Below, one piece after another: positions 48,181 to 51,657 of a stretch of 51,657 nt of DNA. Position numbers and translations under genes: made by a program. The DNA lies in assembly GCA_021324355.1 (NCBI GenBank), contig JAJPJD010000033.1, forward strand, positions 1-51,657. Direction: 5' to 3'. The notes under the pieces were generated by a model. The model saw only the letters and a program-made list of their open reading frames with translations, searched no databases and was not told the origin of the DNA. The first letter of the stretch is position 1. The number at the start of each line of letters is the position of its first letter. The stretch is from Actinomycetota bacterium. GTDB lineage: Bacteria > Actinomycetota > Acidimicrobiia > Acidimicrobiales > RAAP-2.

Positions 48181-49196
48181 CGGCCCAGCACGCCCTGGGG
48201 CTCGGGGGGCGGGACCGGGTGGAGCGGGCGGTCGAGCGGCTCGGGACCGGTCTCGGCCCGATGGCCGGTCAGCTGGAGGAAGACATCGTCGAGGCTGGGC
48301 TCCCGCAGCACCAGGCCGGTCACGAGGAGCCCGGCGGCGTCGAGGGCCCGCATCGCCTGGCTCCCGGCTCGGGCGCCGTCGGCCACGTTCATCTCGACTC
48401 GCTCCCCCTGGACGGTCGGCGGGTGGGTGCCCAGTGGTGCGACCACCGCCGCCGCTCGAGCGGCGTCGTCGGCGTTGGCCAGGGTGACGAGGAGCACCGT
48501 GGTGCCGATGTCGGCTTTGAGGCTGGCCGGGGTGCCCTGGGCGATCACCCGTCCGTGGTCGACCACCACCACGGTGTCGGCCAGACGGTCAGCCTCCTCC
48601 AGGTACTGGGTGGTGAGGAGCACGGTGGTGCCCCCGGCGACCAGGCGCTCGGTCCAGGCCCACATGTCTTGGCGGGTCTTGGGGTCGAGTCCGGTGGTGG
48701 GCTCGTCGAAGAACAGCACTGGCGGCTCGGCCACCAGCGCGGCAGCCAGGTCGAGACGGCGGCGCATCCCGCCGGAGTAGGTCTTGAGGGATCGGCCGGC
48801 CGCCGCCGTCAGGTCGAACTGCTCGAGCAGCTCGTCGGCCCGGCGGCGGGCGGCTCGCCGGGACAGGTGGCTCAGCCGGCCGATCATCACCAGGTTCTGG
48901 CGGCCCGACAGGTTCTCGTCGACTGCCGCGTACTGGCCGGCCAGCCCGATGCTCCGGCGGACCTGGGCCGCCCGGGCGACGACGTCGAGCCCCAGGATCG
49001 AGGCTCGGCCGCCGTCGGGGCGCAGCACGGTGGAGAGGATCCGCACCGCGGTGGTCTTGCCGGCCCCGTTGGGTCCGAGCACCCCGAGGACGGTCCCCTG
49101 CTGCGCCTCGAAGCTCAGCCCGTCGAGGGCGCGGACCCGGCCCCGGGCGAACACCTTGGTCAGCTCGTGGACCGCGATCGCGGGCTCGCCGGCCAT
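48177..49196 (-). CDS. ABC transporter ATP-binding protein (DrrA-like)
   Basis: The 339-residue ATPase has Walker A GVLGPNGAGKTTAVRILS (about 40), a Q-loop at AGQYAAVDENLSG, signature YSGGMRRRLDLA, Walker B VLFFDEPTTGLD and a long C-terminal DrrA-type extension with LREPSLDDVFLQLTGH. It powers the downstream permease. The ATG at 49196 is used. TAGTGT eight bases upstream on the minus strand could be its -10, in the gap shared with the divergent ppdK. Confidence 0.94.
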   Translation of the reverse strand: MAGEPAIAVHELTKVFARGRVRALDGLSFEAQQGTVLGVLGPNGAGKTTAVRILSTVLRPDGGRASILGLDVVARAAQVRRSIGLAGQYAAVDENLSGRQNLVMIGRLSHLSRRAARRRADELLEQFDLTAAAGRSLKTYSGGMRRRLDLAAALVAEPPVLFFDEPTTGLDPKTRQDMWAWTERLVAGGTTVLLTTQYLEEADRLADTVVVVDHGRVIAQGTPASLKADIGTTVLLVTLANADDAARAAAVVAPLGTHPPTVQGERVEMNVADGARAGSQAMRALDAAGLLVTGLVLREPSLDDVFLQLTGHRAETGPEPLDRPLHPVPPPEPQGVLGR

Positions 49197-49316
49197 GGGA
49201 CAAGACACTATGGCCCGGCTGCCGAGGTGCTGGGCGAGAGCCCCGCGCCCCCCGAGGGGTCGGAGTGGTCCTTGTAGGCTGGACCTCCCGACCGGCCACG
49301 TTGGCAGGAGGCCTCA

Positions 49317-51657
49317 TGCCCTACGTCTTCGACTTCGACCACGCGCATCGGCGCCCGCCCATGGAGCTCCGAGACCTCCTCGGTGGCAAGGGAGCCAACC
49401 TGGCCGAGATGACCTCGGTCCTGGGGCTGCCGGTGCCCCCGGGGTTCACCATCTCCACCGAGGCCTGCCGCGCCTACCTGGCTGAGGGGTGGCCCGAGGG
49501 GCTCGACGAGCAGGTCGGGCGGGCCCGGCGCCGGCTCGAACGGGCAATGGGCAAGGTCATCGGCGACCCCGACGACCCGCTGTTGGTCTCGGTCCGCTCG
49601 GGGGCCAAGTTCTCCATGCCCGGGATGATGGACACCGTCTTGAACCTGGGCCTGAACGACCGCTCGGTGCTCGGTCTCGCTGCCCAGACCAGTGACGAGC
49701 GCTTCGCCTACGACTCCTACCGCCGGTTCGTCTCCATGTACGCCCGCATCGTCCTCGATCTCGATGGCGAGCCCTTCGAGCGTCGCTTCGAGGAGGTGAA
49801 GGAACGGGTGGGCGCGACGTCCGACGCCCACGTCCCGGCGACCGCCCTGGCCGACCTGGTGGTCGAGTACCAGCGCATGGTGGAGGATCAGACCGGGGCC
49901 CCGTTCCCCCAGGACCCCGACGCCCAGCTTCGGGGGGCCATCGAAGCGGTGTTCCGCAGCTGGGACGGGGCCCGGGCCCGGGCCTACCGCGAGCGCGAGC
50001 GGATCCCGCACGATTTGGGCACGGCGGTCAACGTCCAGGCGATGGTGTTCGGCAACCGAGACGAGCGCTCTGGCACCGGGGTCGGGTTCACCCGTGACCC
50101 CGCCACCGGGGCCAAGGGCGCCTACGGGGACTTCCTGGTCAACGCCCAGGGCGAGGACGTGGTGGCCGGGATCCGCAACACCGAGCCGCTCTCGGCACTG
50201 GCCGAGCGCTTCCCGGCGGTCTACCGCCAGCTCCTGGCCATCTTCGATCGCCTGGAGCGCCACTACCGGGACATGTGCGACACCGAGTTCACCATCGAGC
50301 AGGGGCGACTGTGGATGCTCCAGACCCGGGTGGGGAAGCGGACCGGTCGAGCTGCCCTCAAGATGGCGGTGGACATGACCAAGGAGCGGGCCATCCGGCT
50401 GTCCCGGGCCGAAGCGGTCCAGCGGATCTCAGAGGACCACCTCGAGTCGGTGCTCCACCCCCAGTTCGCGCCGGGCGCCGGCACCGACGTGCTCACCCGC
50501 GGCCTGGGCGCCTCGCCTGGTGCCGCGGTGGGCCGGGCCTACTTCACCGCCGACGCCGCGGCGGCGGCCGCCGCCGGCGGCGAGCCGGTGATCCTGGTGC
50601 GCTCGGAGACCTCGCCCGAGGACGTCCACGGGATGCTCGCCGCCCAGGGCATCCTGACCGCCCGGGGCGGCCTGGTGAGCCACGCCGCGGTGGTGGCCCG
50701 GGGGTGGGGGAAGCCAGCGGTGGTCGGGGCCGAGGCGCTGCGGGTCGCCGAGCGGTCGGCCTCGGTCAACGGGGTCCGCATCGAGGAGGGGGACTGGCTG
50801 TCGATCGACGGAACCGACGGGTCGGTGGTGTTGGGGAAGGTCGAGCTCACCCGAGCAGCGCCACCCGAGGAGCTGCGGACCATTCTCCGGTGGGCCGACG
50901 ACATCCGGCGAGGGCGCCTCGGGGTGCGAGCCAACGCCGACACCGGGCCCGACGCCGCCAACGCCCGGGAGATGGGTGCCGAGGGCATCGGCCTGTGCCG
51001 GACCGAGCACATGTTCCTGGCCGAGGACCGGCTCCCCATCGTCCGCCGGATGATCCTGGCCGACACCCCCGAGGAGGAGCAGGCCGCCCTGGAGGAGCTC
51101 CGAACTGCCCAGCGGGACGACTTCGTCGAGATCCTGGCAGCCATGGACGGCCTCCCGGTCACTGTCCGGCTGCTCGATCCGCCCCTGCATGAGTTCCTCC
51201 CCTCGACCGAGGAGCTGGCGGTGAAAGAGGCGACCCAGGGCCTCGACGACGAGGAGCGCCGCCTCTACCGGGCCGCCTTGTCCTGGCGGGAGGCGAACCC
51301 GATGCTCGGGACCCGCGGCGTCCGGCTCGGGGTCCTGAAACCCGGCCTCTACGCGATGCAGGTCCGGGCCCTGCTCCAAGCAGCGCGCCAGCGCATCGAG
51401 GACGGCGGCCGCCCCATCGTGGAGGTGATGATCCCGCTCACCGTCTCGGGACCGGAGCTCGCACTGGCTCGCAGCTGGGTGGAGGAGGCGATCGCAGCCG
51501 AGCTCGACGGCCGCACGCGTCGACGGCTGGCAGTGAGCATCGGCACCATGATCGAGACGCCCCGGGCTGCGTTGGTGGCCGGGGAGCTGGCCCGGCACGC
51601 CGAGTTCTTCTCCTTCGGGACCAACGACCTCACCCAGATGACCTTCGGGTTCAGCCG
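49317..51657 (+). CDS. ppdK: Pyruvate, phosphate dikinase, 3' end outside window
   Basis: The frame runs from ATG 49317 (AGGAGG six bases upstream) to the window end without a stop, about 780 codons; the usual length is near 880. It opens FDFDHAHRRPPMELRDLLGG, then GGKGANLAEM and VSVRSGAKFSMPGMMDTVLN (ATP-grasp domain), the phosphohistidine swivelling domain GGLVSHAAVVARGWGKPAVV with the catalytic His (about 462), and the PEP/pyruvate barrel (RTEHMF; PMLGTRGVRLG; NDLTQMTFG). It interconverts pyruvate + ATP + Pi and PEP. It is divergent from the ABC exporter genes. Confidence 0.95.

Noticed and set aside
1-51657. CRISPR array, IS element with terminal inverted repeats, or rRNA genes
   Set aside because: No regularly spaced repeats with unique spacers, no transposase with inverted ends and no rRNA-like sequence were seen.

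Overview
This is a high-GC actinobacterial chromosome window. The gene set suggests a free-living, CoA-catabolising lineage such as Acidimicrobiia or a relative: an F420-type LLM oxidoreductase, a FolP2-like protein, an alpha2-type glycyl-tRNA synthetase, an HrcA/CIRCE system, many GTG starts, GTGA/ATGA stop-start overlaps and leaderless-type promoters. The assignment comes from gene content only; no marker comparison was possible.

Bases 1-1090 are a worn accessory region: the 3' part of a VapC-like PIN toxin gene, an unassigned stretch, and a twice-frameshifted remnant of a large serine recombinase.

Bases 1091-14246 are a compact integrated element of about 13.1 kb, flanked by a perfect 48-bp direct repeat. 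The right copy is the 3' part of an intact tRNA-Ala(GGC) gene on the minus strand; the left copy is the matching att scar. Its order is: tyrosine integrase and an HTH protein (leftward), a divergent control region, then rightward an HTH regulator, an excisionase-like protein, a 44-codon gene, a prim-pol primase, a DUF3631 helicase/ATPase, a structured non-coding stretch, a chain of small overlapping genes, a small-terminase-like gene and a tail-adhesin-like gene. A cargo/regulatory segment follows, with two further control switches, a small membrane protein, a frameshifted secreted MmpS-like protein and broken gene pieces. There is integrase, excisionase, replication and a TerS-like gene, but no large terminase, portal, capsid or tail assembly gene. 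The best reading is a phage satellite, comparable in layout to PICIs and to the mycobacterial phiRv1/phiRv2 elements. Paired GGTTGCA repeats near both ends and in the centre, and TGACG repeats at the left end and in the helicase gene, look like integrase-arm or replication sites.

Bases 14275-51657 are host core chromosome: a crotonase-family gene, leuS, a YgjP-like peptidase, LLM oxidoreductase, PAC2 protein, APH-family kinase, thioredoxin-TPR (CnoX-like), a FolP2-like protein, holA, rpsT, an acyl-CoA dehydrogenase and a small metallopeptidase. Next comes lepA-hrcA-dnaJ-rsmE-HIT-phoH-ybeY-CNNM-era, tightly overlapping and covering translation, heat shock and rRNA maturation. A six-gene acyl-CoA catabolic cluster (35568-41114) separates era from uppS-(small membrane gene)-recO-hemW. 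The window closes with a DinG-type helicase (opposite strand), glyS, a DrrAB-like ABC exporter and the first 2.3 kb of a pyruvate phosphate dikinase gene.

A recurring signal is a TANNNT hexamer 6-7 bases before the start codon (integrase operon, two element regulators, leuS, the thioredoxin gene, dinG, uppS, glyS), consistent with leaderless mRNAs in both host and element.
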